Source: Cymbomonas tetramitiformis
Lineage: Eukaryota; Chlorophyta; Pyramimonadophyceae; Pyramimonadales; Pyramimonadaceae
Assembly: GCA_001247695.2 (NCBI GenBank)
Contig: LGRX02028897.1
Span: 1-61,548, forward strand
Length of the DNA stretch: 61,548 nucleotides
Direction: 5' to 3'
In this document: one piece after another, positions 50,812 to 59,754 of the stretch
Numbering within the stretch: position 1 is the first letter of the stretch
Layout: each line of letters starts with the position of its first letter
Translations under genes and position numbers: made by a program
Notes under the pieces: model-generated
Told to the model about the DNA's origin: nothing
Seen by the model: the letters and a program-made list of their open reading frames with translations, nothing else
The model's database searches: none

Positions 50812-53800
50812 TCACCCTATCAAGTTCTGCCGCTGCAGTGATGCTAAGACAATCTCGTCCTGTCGTTGTTGTTGTAGTAGTTGCTGCTGCTGGGCATGTA
50901 GCTTCTGTGCTTCAGCTGCTCGTAGCTTCTCCTTCAGCTTAACACCCCGGTCCTTAATATCCAAGAGGCGGGCAGTGAACTTGTCGATAATGGGAACCCC
51001 GTGTTTGGTGGTAGGAAGGGCTTTAGTGAAAATGTCAGTCTGATTGTCATCGGTCGGAATCCAGACCGGGGTAAACTTCCTGAGGGGCCCCTGACACCAG
51101 TTCCTAACCGCGTGGTACCGAACCGCAATGTGTTTGAGCTTACCGGTAGTAGAGAGTGCCCGCTGAGTGACCAAAGTCTGAACTGCTGAGTTATCTACAT
51201 TGATGGTGATGGGCTCAGCTGAGGGAAAGAACTCTGTCAGTGTGTTGTAGATGGCCAGGGCGGAGGTGCAGGCTTCTGACATGGCGACATACTCTGCCTC
51301 TGTAGAGTGAAGGGCAGTGCATGACTTCTGCTTCTTTGACCACCAGTCAATGAGCATACCGTGAAAGTAGAGACAGTAGCCGGAAACTGAGTTCCGTGTG
51401 GCAGTGTCTCCTGCATGGTCTGAGTCACAGAACGCTGTGAGCTGGGGTGCTGTAGAGTCAATAGCCATAGCAAGTGTGTAGTCTCTGGTGGAATAGGCAT
51501 AGTGAAGGATCCGCTTGGCAGCGGTGAGGGCCTCAACTGTGGGCTGGTGGCAGAACTGAGCCAGATACGTGACGTGGTAGTATATGTCGGGTCTGACTGT
51601 CCTGGCTAACCAGAGCAGAGAGTAGATCAAGGATCTGAGGGGTGTCTCAATGGACCTGTCAATGGCATCATCAGGTGGGGGAATGGGGAGGGAGAGACCC
51701 TCTGTCATCGGTGATCGAGGTGGCTGCTTATCCGTGTCTATGCTGAACTTAGCACACAGATCTGTGATGCTCCGCTCGTGTGAAAGCTCAATCCTGGTCG
51801 GGTATGACTCTCCTGTAGGAAGTGTCTCAGTCTGGACATCAACCTTGAGCTGGAGGAACTGGTTGAGGACACCAGAGTAGGTGGCCTGGAATGTGGACAT
51901 GATGTCAGTGTGAAACCGGGCTCTGGACCGCTCATCGGCACAAGCCACAATGAAGTCATCAACGTAGATGAGGACTATGAAGAGCTGACCGTCAATCCAG
52001 CCGATGTACAGGCACTCGTCATATGTGGACCTGCTGAGTGTAGGGTAGCGGTCTGTCATGAACCTGTGTGCGGTCTCTGACCAAAGTCTGCCTGAGGTCC
52101 GATGTCCGTAGAGTGCCTTCTTCATATAGGCACCTACATATCCTAGGGGATGGACGTACCCCTTCGGAAACCTGACATAGTACCGCTCATCCTCAGGTAT
52201 TAGAGCCTGGAGGAAAGCCTGAGAGACATCATAGTGGTATGGCATGAGTCTGTGTGTCAGGCAGAGCGCTAGTAGGAGTCTGAAGGTGGTGAGCTGAGGT
52301 GTAGGGGCAAAGGTCTCCGCCTCCTCATAGAAGGTGCGGTCCATGTCTCCTCTGGTGGTGCATCTGGCCTTGAACTTGTCAAGGGAGCCGTCTGTCAGCT
52401 TCTTGAGCTTAAAGACAAACTTACTGGGGAGGACGGTGGAGCCTGGGGGAAGGCGGTGACTGGATCGGCCCTGTCTGGCTGAAGTGCCGTCAATCTCTGA
52501 CTGAATGGCTTTGTGCCACTGTCTCCAATTAGGGCTGAGCCGAGCCTGTCTGTATGTAGCAGGGTCTGGCTCGTCCATGAAGGCATCACTCGGGAAGTCT
52601 GCGGGGTCTGAGTCTGCGTCTCTGAGGGCAAGGAGCATGGCCTTCTGGTCTGGGGAGATGATGACAGCATCGGTGTCTGCATACTGGGTGGAGTGTGAGT
52701 CAGCAGAGTCGAAGTACACCTGGTATCTGTGCTGGACCTGAGGCTTATGGTCTACAGACACGATGACTGCAGGGTGATACTTCTGTCGGTCAGCTGGCTT
52801 AGCCGAGCACATAGCAAAACACGGGTAAAAGACATTAGGTGCCCCATGTTTGTGTCTGTGCTTGAGAAAGCTGATGAGAGTGGCATAGTGGCTCTTGGCC
52901 AGCTGAAGATAGTGTATGAGCTTTACCCAGACTGGATGTCTGAGTTTAGCACACTGGACCTTGACATAGGCAAAGGTCTCTGACTCGTGGGTGCTGCATG
53001 CAAGCTCGAGGATGTCGGGGGAGGAGAGGGCTGTGGGGCGTCGGATGGGGTACAGCTTCTTTGTGAAGATAGCTGTGGAGGCGGGATCAACCAGAGTGTT
53101 GTGCGTGTTGGCAAGTGTCTTAGCCATGAGAGCAGGGTCAGTGACAAACGTAGGCCTAGAGAGAGCCTTGAGTTTTCCTTTCACTGTATCAAGGCATAGA
53201 TAGTTGCCTGGTGTGAGATTCCCGACATAGCGGTATGGCTTGCTCTTAGGCTGTAGCTTAGCCGAAGTGTCAGCTTTAGCTCCTGCCTTAGAGCGCTGTG
53301 CGGGGTCCTGCCAGACATTGCACTCGGACCAGAAGGGCCGGAGCTCGGTGTAGTCGAAGTGACGGCCGGTGTATCTGAGATGAGGTGTGTCCATTCCAAT
53401 GTGCTTGTTAGGCATAACATTGAGGACTGTGTTAATGGCATGGAGTGCAGCAAGAGGCCATGTGTACAGCGGGGCATCATATGTGCGCATGGTGCTGTTC
53501 ATGATCTTCTGCATGTCTCTCCAGAGCACCTCAATCTGAGCCTGGAACTCGTGCATGTATGGCGGACCGGTCTCGTGACGCATGCGGTACTGTCGGAGCA
53601 GTGTCTTCATCTCCTCCGATGCGTACTCTGTGGCACAGTCTGTGTGGAAAGTGATGGTCTCTGGTGTGAAGCCGTGGGACTGAATGTCATCAAGGACAGA
53701 CTGGAGGTGGAAGTGTTGGCCTCCCTTAGAAGGCGAGGCAAATCCGAAGGCCTTTTTAGTGACGGGGCACTTAAAGGCACTGATGAAGACAGACTCGTCA

Positions 53801-55209
53801 TAGCCAGGGGGTTTGCATGGGCCCCAAATGTCAGCAAATATGTGCTGGAATGGCTTGGACTGTTCCCATTTGACAGGCCGGTGGTTGGCTGGCAAAGCCG
53901 GAGGTGGTCTGCGGTTGGCTCTGTCAAATACATTAAAGGGTCCTGGGCGTTTGGCATTCCAGGTGTTGCAATGAGCACACCCGCAGCCTAACAGGATAGT
54001 CCTGAGTGTCTTCATGGAGAGGTGTCGCCTGGGTACTGCAAACTGAAGCCCCTGTGAGAAGAGGTGAGCAATGTACTGGTGTGAGTAGTGGCCCAGACAG
54101 GCATGGAGGTACTGATGAGGGTCAATCCTGGGGACTGTGGTGGCATCCTTGAAAAGGATGATGGTGTCGAACGGAGCCCCCTGGATGAAGACACGGTCAG
54201 CACCGCCCTCCTCTCCTGCATCTGTGAGGTCCTGGGGGGAGTAGGTACCAGCGCGAGGGCGGGAGAAGAAGCCGGGTGTGCCTGCTGGGATGGTGGCTAT
54301 CTCCTGAAAGTGATAGGTGAGTGGCCACCAGGCTGCAGATGGTGACTTCCGGAGACACACCGTGTATGAGGTGTTATTATTAGGGTCTAACCAGAAGTCC
54401 TCTAGCATCTTCATCAACATCCTTTGGATGATGGAGTTGATGAAGGGCGGGTTGGCCCAGAAAGAGCGCCCGCACCAGACATGGTCCTCAGCAGGGTCCT
54501 CGAGGGAGTAGTAATGCTGGCACTGTGTGTTACCCCGTGGGTAGGGGATGCCGTCTGTGTAGAGGTCTGTGTCACAATAGCCGTATGGACTGTGCTGAGC
54601 AAACTGTCTATAGGCGGACCTAGCAACCATCCAGTCGACTGTGCCCTTCTCTGCAAGCTCTGAAGGGGCAGGCTGCAGGAGGGGTCTCCTCTGTGCTATG
54701 GAGTGGGCAGATGGGGTGGCTCGCCAGCTGCTGGGGTGTACAACATAGTCTCTGCCAGTGTCATAGAGGTCAAAGAGAGAAGCACCGTGGTGACATGTGA
54801 GGTCGATGAAGTCAGGGGAGCGGGCCCCGTGTCTGAGCATCTGGCGGACTGAGAGGAGGTTTGGGGCATTTGGATCATAGAAGGCTTGGAGAAATGGGAG
54901 TGTGACCCAAGTGCCGTCGGTGTACTGGAAATCAATGGAGGCTGTGCCGACACTGTGAGGCCTGTAATGCTGATCCGAGGCTGTGGTCATGCTGGAGGTG
55001 CACGGGGACAACTCAGTGAAGAGCTCTCTGTTATTCAGGAGGAGATGTGAGGCTCCTGAATCTACAAGGAGGTGTCCGTGCGTGTTGGAGGCACGGCGGC
55101 CTTTCCCAAGCAGAGGGAGGAACACCGGTGTGCCGTGGTGACAGTGCGGGGCACCGTCGGTGCAGCTGAGGTCTCTCCCCACGGCGCTGCAACCGCAGGT
55201 TCGTAGACC
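50812..55209 (-). CDS. Copia Pol polyprotein (protease, integrase, RT, RNase H)
   Basis: An open frame of 1,456 codons from GTG at 55182. Domains in order: aspartic protease LLVDSGASHLLLNN; GAG-pre-integrase zinc finger HACLGHYSHQYIAHLF...CGCAHC; integrase FQHIFADIWGPCK, TFHTDCATEYASEEM and QAQIEVLWRDMQK (D, D, E); RT YHYDVSQAFLQALI and FIVLIYVDDFIVAC; RNase H TAFCDSDHAGDTATRNSVSG, TALHSTEAEYVAMSEA. All catalytic residues are in place. The frame continues upstream past GTG without ATG to a TGA at 55210-55212, beyond which the membrane ORF is in the same frame. No initiator ATG precedes the protease, so Pol is probably made as an extension of upstream products. Confidence 0.92.
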   Translation of the reverse strand, partial: GLRTCGCSAVGRDLSCTDGAPHCHHGTPVFLPLLGKGRRASNTHGHLLVDSGASHLLLNNRELFTELSPCTSSMTTASDQHYRPHSVGTASIDFQYTDGTWVTLPFLQAFYDPNAPNLLSVRQMLRHGARSPDFIDLTCHHGASLFDLYDTGRDYVVHPSSWRATPSAHSIAQRRPLLQPAPSELAEKGTVDWMVARSAYRQFAQHSPYGYCDTDLYTDGIPYPRGNTQCQHYYSLEDPAEDHVWCGRSFWANPPFINSIIQRMLMKMLEDFWLDPNNNTSYTVCLRKSPSAAWWPLTYHFQEIATIPAGTPGFFSRPRAGTYSPQDLTDAGEEGGADRVFIQGAPFDTIILFKDATTVPRIDPHQYLHACLGHYSHQYIAHLFSQGLQFAVPRRHLSMKTLRTILLGCGCAHCNTWNAKRPGPFNVFDRANRRPPPALPANHRPVKWEQSKPFQHIFADIWGPCKPPGYDESVFISAFKCPVTKKAFGFASPSKGGQHFHLQSVLDDIQSHGFTPETITFHTDCATEYASEEMKTLLRQYRMRHETGPPYMHEFQAQIEVLWRDMQKIMNSTMRTYDAPLYTWPLAALHAINTVLNVMPNKHIGMDTPHLRYTGRHFDYTELRPFWSECNVWQDPAQRSKAGAKADTSAKLQPKSKPYRYVGNLTPGNYLCLDTVKGKLKALSRPTFVTDPALMAKTLANTHNTLVDPASTAIFTKKLYPIRRPTALSSPDILELACSTHESETFAYVKVQCAKLRHPVWVKLIHYLQLAKSHYATLISFLKHRHKHGAPNVFYPCFAMCSAKPADRQKYHPAVIVSVDHKPQVQHRYQVYFDSADSHSTQYADTDAVIISPDQKAMLLALRDADSDPADFPSDAFMDEPDPATYRQARLSPNWRQWHKAIQSEIDGTSARQGRSSHRLPPGSTVLPSKFVFKLKKLTDGSLDKFKARCTTRGDMDRTFYEEAETFAPTPQLTTFRLLLALCLTHRLMPYHYDVSQAFLQALIPEDERYYVRFPKGYVHPLGYVGAYMKKALYGHRTSGRLWSETAHRFMTDRYPTLSRSTYDECLYIGWIDGQLFIVLIYVDDFIVACADERSRARFHTDIMSTFQATYSGVLNQFLQLKVDVQTETLPTGESYPTRIELSHERSITDLCAKFSIDTDKQPPRSPMTEGLSLPIPPPDDAIDRSIETPLRSLIYSLLWLARTVRPDIYYHVTYLAQFCHQPTVEALTAAKRILHYAYSTRDYTLAMAIDSTAPQLTAFCDSDHAGDTATRNSVSGYCLYFHGMLIDWWSKKQKSCTALHSTEAEYVAMSEACTSALAIYNTLTEFFPSAEPITINVDNSAVQTLVTQRALSTTGKLKHIAVRYHAVRNWCQGPLRKFTPVWIPTDDNQTDIFTKALPTTKHGVPIIDKFTARLLDIKDRGVKLKEKLRAAEAQKLHAQQQQLLQQQRQDEIVLASLQRQNLIG

Positions 55210-56856
55210 TCAATGCTGATCTCTGGGGCCCAAATGGTGGTCATCAAAGACCTTAAACTGGGCCCAATCCTCCTCAGGGTCTTCGGGGCAATATGAGGGG
55301 TGTGTTAGGCTGTAGTTCTCAAGGAACTGATTAAGCTGATGGAAGGAGGGAGATGGCATAACTGAGAAATCCCACTGAGAGTGCTCTGGGGAGTGTGAGC
55401 TGTTTGGCCGTGGCCGAGGTGTGTCAGTGCGGATCGAGGTGTCTGCCATGAACTGCTTCCACTTAGTAGTGGTCTCCGAGGTGTCCTCCTGAGATTCAGG
55501 GATAGGAGGGAAGTGGAAATCCGGTGTGACGGCACAGGCCTGCACTGTGGACGGGACCGGGGGTTGCATGTGTGTGTCTGAGGTAGCAGCCAGCCGGTCA
55601 GTGTCCACCAATGCAGGCAGGGTGCCCGCTGTAGCCCGTGTAGTTGCCCTATCGGCAGTGGGCTGAGCAGGCACCGTACCGTCAGTGTCGGATACTGGAG
55701 GAGGAGGTGTGTGTTGGGGCGGATAGCCCTCGGTGTCTGACTCGCAGTCTGAGTCGGAGACATCGGCCCACCGGCCAATACTCTCAAGCCCGGGGTATGG
55801 TGTATAATCCAAGGGGGCTGGGGAGCTGTCAGGGGCTCCGGGTGTAGGCGGTTGCTCGGAGGCCACTGTAGTGTCGGCCTCGAGAGCTGTGCTGAGAGAT
55901 GTAAGGGTGTCAGCGGCGGTTGCACCGTCAGTATAGACGGTGTGATCGGTGGGCGTGCCCACAAGGGCCTCATCGGCACTGTGTCCCAGGGGCGGTGTGG
56001 AGGCGGCTGCTGGCTCACAGAGTGTGGTGGGAGCTGCGGTGACACCACCGGAGGGCAAATGTGGCGTGTGGTTGGCCGGTGCCGTAGCACTGGCGGAGGC
56101 CGCCTGTGGAGAGGCAGTAGCTGGTGCGGCAAGGCCACTGGAGGTCGGCTGAGGTGAGGCAGTGGCCGGTGCCGTGGCACCACCGGGGGCCGGCTGAGGT
56201 GAGGCAGTAGCCGGTGCCGTGGCACCACCGGAGGCTGGCTGTGTGGAGGCAGTAGCCGGTGCCGTGGCACCGCCGGAGGTCGGCTGAGGTGAGGCAGTAG
56301 CCGTTGCCGTGGCACCACCGGAGGCTGGCTGTGTGGAGGCATTGGCCGATGCCGAAGCACTGGCAGAGGCCGGCTGTGAGAAGGCGGTAGCCGGCCGAGG
56401 TGACATATAGAGTGTGTATGTCAGTGTTATGTGCAGAAGTGTGAGAAGCACAGCAACCGTGAAGGAGAACCAGTGCATGGCAATGGCTACTAGGGTGCGT
56501 GTGACCGAGGGAGTGTTACAGCCAGGCTGTGGTGCGGCGGTGTGTACGGCAGCAGTGTGAACCAGATCTGTATGCGTGCCCTCCCAATGCATCCCCATCC
56601 CAGGCACTGCAGTATGGATGCATGCAGTGTCAGGTGCAATTGTGGTGGCTGGGGGGATACCAGTGGCCTGAGGCTCAGGCTGGTGGCAGTCGAGAGGTGA
56701 TGATGGTGGTGGGAGGGGAGTGGTGGAGGTGGGAGGGGTGGTGGCAGTGTCCAGAGTGTCCTCGGAGATGTCGGAGGCCACTGAGGTGGTGCCAGTCAGG
56801 AGGTCGGTCAGGTAAGGTACAGGGCACTGGGTGTTGCAGTCCACGGTGATGTCTGT
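55210..56856 (-). CDS. Copia extra ORF with membrane segment and Ala-Thr-Pro repeats
   Basis: About 548 codons open between the gag UAG (56857-56859) and a UGA (55210-55212), both in the pol frame. The first part is Thr/Pro-rich. A hydrophobic helix follows (WFSFTVAVLLTLLHITLTYT), then about seven tandem repeats of roughly 15 residues, variants of PQPASGGATAPATAS. The C half is acidic and Pro-rich (WADVSDSDCESDTEGYPP) and ends near the protease. No enzyme motif is seen. Placement between Gag and Pol in a copia element is unusual; the plan (hydrophobic helix, then low-complexity and acidic-Pro) recalls the element A ORF, without sequence identity. Confidence 0.75.
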   Translation of the reverse strand, partial: TDITVDCNTQCPVPYLTDLLTGTTSVASDISEDTLDTATTPPTSTTPLPPPSSPLDCHQPEPQATGIPPATTIAPDTACIHTAVPGMGMHWEGTHTDLVHTAAVHTAAPQPGCNTPSVTRTLVAIAMHWFSFTVAVLLTLLHITLTYTLYMSPRPATAFSQPASASASASANASTQPASGGATATATASPQPTSGGATAPATASTQPASGGATAPATASPQPAPGGATAPATASPQPTSSGLAAPATASPQAASASATAPANHTPHLPSGGVTAAPTTLCEPAAASTPPLGHSADEALVGTPTDHTVYTDGATAADTLTSLSTALEADTTVASEQPPTPGAPDSSPAPLDYTPYPGLESIGRWADVSDSDCESDTEGYPPQHTPPPPVSDTDGTVPAQPTADRATTRATAGTLPALVDTDRLAATSDTHMQPPVPSTVQACAVTPDFHFPPIPESQEDTSETTTKWKQFMADTSIRTDTPRPRPNSSHSPEHSQWDFSVMPSPSFHQLNQFLENYSLTHPSYCPEDPEEDWAQFKVFDDHHLGPRDQH

Positions 56857-59246
56857 CTAGACTGGGGCGGTGGCGGTGCTGTTGGCCGAAGCCAGTGACT
56901 CAGCTACCTGGTGCTGCCGGTCAAGCTTCTGCTGCTGCTGTCTGGCCTTCTTCTGCTTCTCCTTGTCCCGCTTCCTCTGCCGCTTCGTCTTCTCCCAAGC
57001 CGGGTCCTCGTGGTCCGGGTCCTCCCTCAAGTCAGTAGCCGTGACGGTGTCAAAGTACCTGAAGGCAAAGAGGGCGGGGGGCTCCAGCTGGGGGAAGGAG
57101 AACTGGGTGTCGGGTGGAGAGGCGGAGGGGGAGAGAGAGCTGAAGGGATTGGGGGAGAAGTGGTTGACCGAAGCCGAGGGAGGTGGGTGAGGTGACGGGC
57201 CAGAGATCTGGGGGATCCAGGGCTTACTGGTGAGGGCGGGCCACTCAGTCTCATCAAACTCCTGGTCTGCCTGGAAGCTGACTGCCTTAGCTGGATGGTG
57301 CAGCTCAGAGCGGTGGGGGCGGAGGGGTGGCTGCTCTGAGCTGTGCAACCTCTTGCCGGAGGGCTGCCAGCTCGGATGCGGTGCGGCTGATGCACTGTCG
57401 GAGAAGGGGGGTGGCAGGGGTGCGGGTGTGGAGGGACGGGGGGCGGAGACATGGTTCACGGATGGAGGGGGGCCGGCTTTTACCCACATGTCGGCCTTCT
57501 CAGCCAGTGTGCAGGGACAGCCGAACCTGCCGAGGGAGTGGGTGACGGTCTTGCCGTGCTTGAACTTGCAGGAGCGGCAGGGGTGACCGATGGACTTGTC
57601 ATTGGGGTCGGAGGGGGTGAACTTCAGGCCATTCCAGGTGCCAGAGGGGGTGGAGTCCTTGTTGGTGGAGCCGGCGTGCTTGAGCTTGGCCGCCTTGTAG
57701 AGGGCCTTCTCGTGCTCGAAGAAGTCAGCTCTGGTGCCGCCCCGTAGTGGTGAGCGGGGCCTGGATGGGGGTGGTGTGGTAGCCCGAGGGTGCGTGTCCT
57801 TGCCCCCCTTGCCCCCCTTGCCGCCCCTCCCACCAGGGTGCTTCTCCTTCGGCTTGGACTTGTCAGCCGAGCCCCGCCCCCCCTCACGGACTTCCCCCGT
57901 CATGGAGGCAGCTCGGGGGCGGGATGAAGAGCCAGGGAGCTGGGAATGGTGGGCAGAGCCCTGGGTGTACCATACCTTCCCGATGGCCTCAATGAACTTC
58001 TGAAGACCACCGGGGTAGCCAGAGGCGGTCAGGCGGTTGTCCTCGTCGTAGGTACGGATGACCTCGAAGTACAGGGGGATGTTGAAGAGGTGCTCAGCCG
58101 TGTCCTGGGAGGCCCGTAAGATCTCGATGAGGACCTCCTGCTCCTGCTGTCCAGAGAAGGCGGGGTGGAGCTGCCTGTGGTTGCCAATGAGGGTGGTGAA
58201 GGTGTTGAGCTTCACGGCGGGGTCCTCGGACTCAGAGATTCGAAGGGCTTTGGCCTTGGTGAGGAAGGAGTTGTCCTGGGAGGGGGGGTAGGTGATCAGG
58301 CGGCAGTGCACGTGCAGCAAAAGCAGCCTGCCGTCCACTTGAGCCTGCGGGGAGTCCCTCACAATTTGTGACAACACAATTTGTGTGTTGCCACAAGTGG
58401 CCGCAAGTAGAAGTTGAGCCAGAAGACCGTTGGAGATACCGTCGTAGGCTTCGTCCTTCAGTCGGCGTTGAAGATTAAGTAGTGTTGGGGCGTGGCCAGG
58501 TCGAGTGGCGGTGAGGACACGGGTCAGGGCGTCACAGAACCGCTTGAAGACAATGTCGCCGCCCGCGGTGAGGAAGTTCAATTGAAGTTCTCGTTGTTGT
58601 TGACGCTCGTGGATATCCGTGAGGGCGTAGTAGGCGGTCTTCAACTGCATCAGAAGTGGAGTGACGTCAGGGGTGGTGGAGCGCGTGTTGTAGGCGCTCG
58701 TGTTGTCGTCCATGATGTGCTTGATCTTGGTTGGAGGAAGTGCTTGGCCATCTCGATGTTCCAATGGCGTCGAAGATGAATAGTTTCCAATTCCTTGGTG
58801 GTGTCAAACATCTTGTCCGAAGTAATTACGACTGAAGATGGCGTCGAAGATGAAGTAGTTCTACTCGCCACAGTGCGAGCCAGTAAGGTGGCGTTGACGC
58901 ACTCGTCTCGGACTTTGATTAAGTCGTTGATGATGGTCTCGTTGAGTTGGTTGATGTCGTTGAGTTCCTCCTTCGTGACGTAATTCTCGTAGATCTCGTC
59001 GGATTGGGCAGATGAACGCCGAAATGCTAATCCAAGCGAGGCGACGGTGGTGGAGAGCTCAGCGACAGTGGCGGTGATTGCATGAACATCTTGAAGAAGG
59101 GCGTTGGTCGTGATGGAGACTTCTTCGATTGTTGGAGATGGCGAAAGAGGTTGACGTGAAGTAAATAAACGTCGTTGAGCATGTGGATTACGCCCTTCGG
59201 TTGGTGGTTGGGATCCCGGAGTTGTAGTTGGCGTGAACGACGACAT
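56857..59246 (-). CDS. Copia Gag, with one -1 frame change near its N terminus
   Basis: The first frame (ATG 59246 to 58650) encodes a Ser/Pro-rich start, a coiled-coil (VAELSTTVASLGLAF, YVTKEELNDINQLNETIIND) and ends past WNIEMAKHFLQP. The second frame (open from 58764; its first ATG is at 58713) continues KIKHIMDDNTSAYN and carries the helical Gag core (LQLNFLTAGGDIVFKRFCD, PGGLQKFIEAIGKVWY). A Gly/Lys linker and a Cys/His cluster follow (CRSCKFKHGKTVTHSL...CPC), then a basic C end (KRQRKRDKEKQKKARQQQQK). The overlap of 115 nt would allow a -1 shift, or a single indel may have broken the gene. It ends at TAG 56857-56859. Confidence 0.72.
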
Positions 59247-59687
59247 GGTAGACCTTCCGGACCGTTGGAGTTGGTGGAGGTGACGATGTTGCGCAAGTCG
59301 TTCTCGTAGGGTTGGAGATGTAGATTTTCTTTAAGTTTTGTCAATTTTTAAAAATAATTGCCAGCGCTTCCGCGGTAAATGCTCGTAATGAAGCTAAAAT
59401 CTAAGGCGTCCCCTAAATTTCGGCAGAGCATGCGATAATTAACCAACGCGTTTTGACATTGAAGTTGAAAGAAAAGCCGAGAGGGCAATCGTAGTAGAAT
59501 TCCCATTCATAAAAGGTTTGGGCAAGGTAAAATTTACGCCGGCCCGACCTGCGGAGTGTTAGCTCAAACGAAAAAGGCAATTCTCAAGTAATTTTAGTGA
59601 CTGCCAGTTCGAAACGCGTTTGACGGCTAATTTGAAATCCGGAGTGTCATCAGAAATTGCAGTGGTGCGTCGTGGTCAAACATAACC
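59247..59687. other. Copia leader region
   Basis: Lies between the 5' terminal repeat (59688-59754) and the gag start on the minus strand. Next to the terminal repeat the minus strand reads GGTTATGTTTGACC, the place where a primer-binding site is expected. No ORF is of interest. Confidence 0.5.
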
Positions 59688-59754
59688 TAATAGATAGTTT
59701 GAAACACATACAGGGTAGAATATTCTGTATATCAGTGTTTTAATACTATCGCTG

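Larger units (their letters stand above)
50273..59754 (-). mobile_element. Ty1/copia LTR retrotransposon, long gag-X-pol
   Basis: A 67-bp direct terminal repeat (50273-50339 and 59688-59754, one mismatch, starting TAATAGATAGTTTGAAAC on plus) bounds the element. The real LTR may be longer if the right copy was truncated by the satellite. The pol order protease-integrase-RT-RNase H fixes the copia class. Gag (56857-59246), a membrane ORF (55210-56856) and pol (50812-55209) follow each other; the last two and most of gag share one frame with single stops between. Pol is fully open, so the element was active recently. No TSD can be read because both outer flanks are atypical. Confidence 0.82.
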
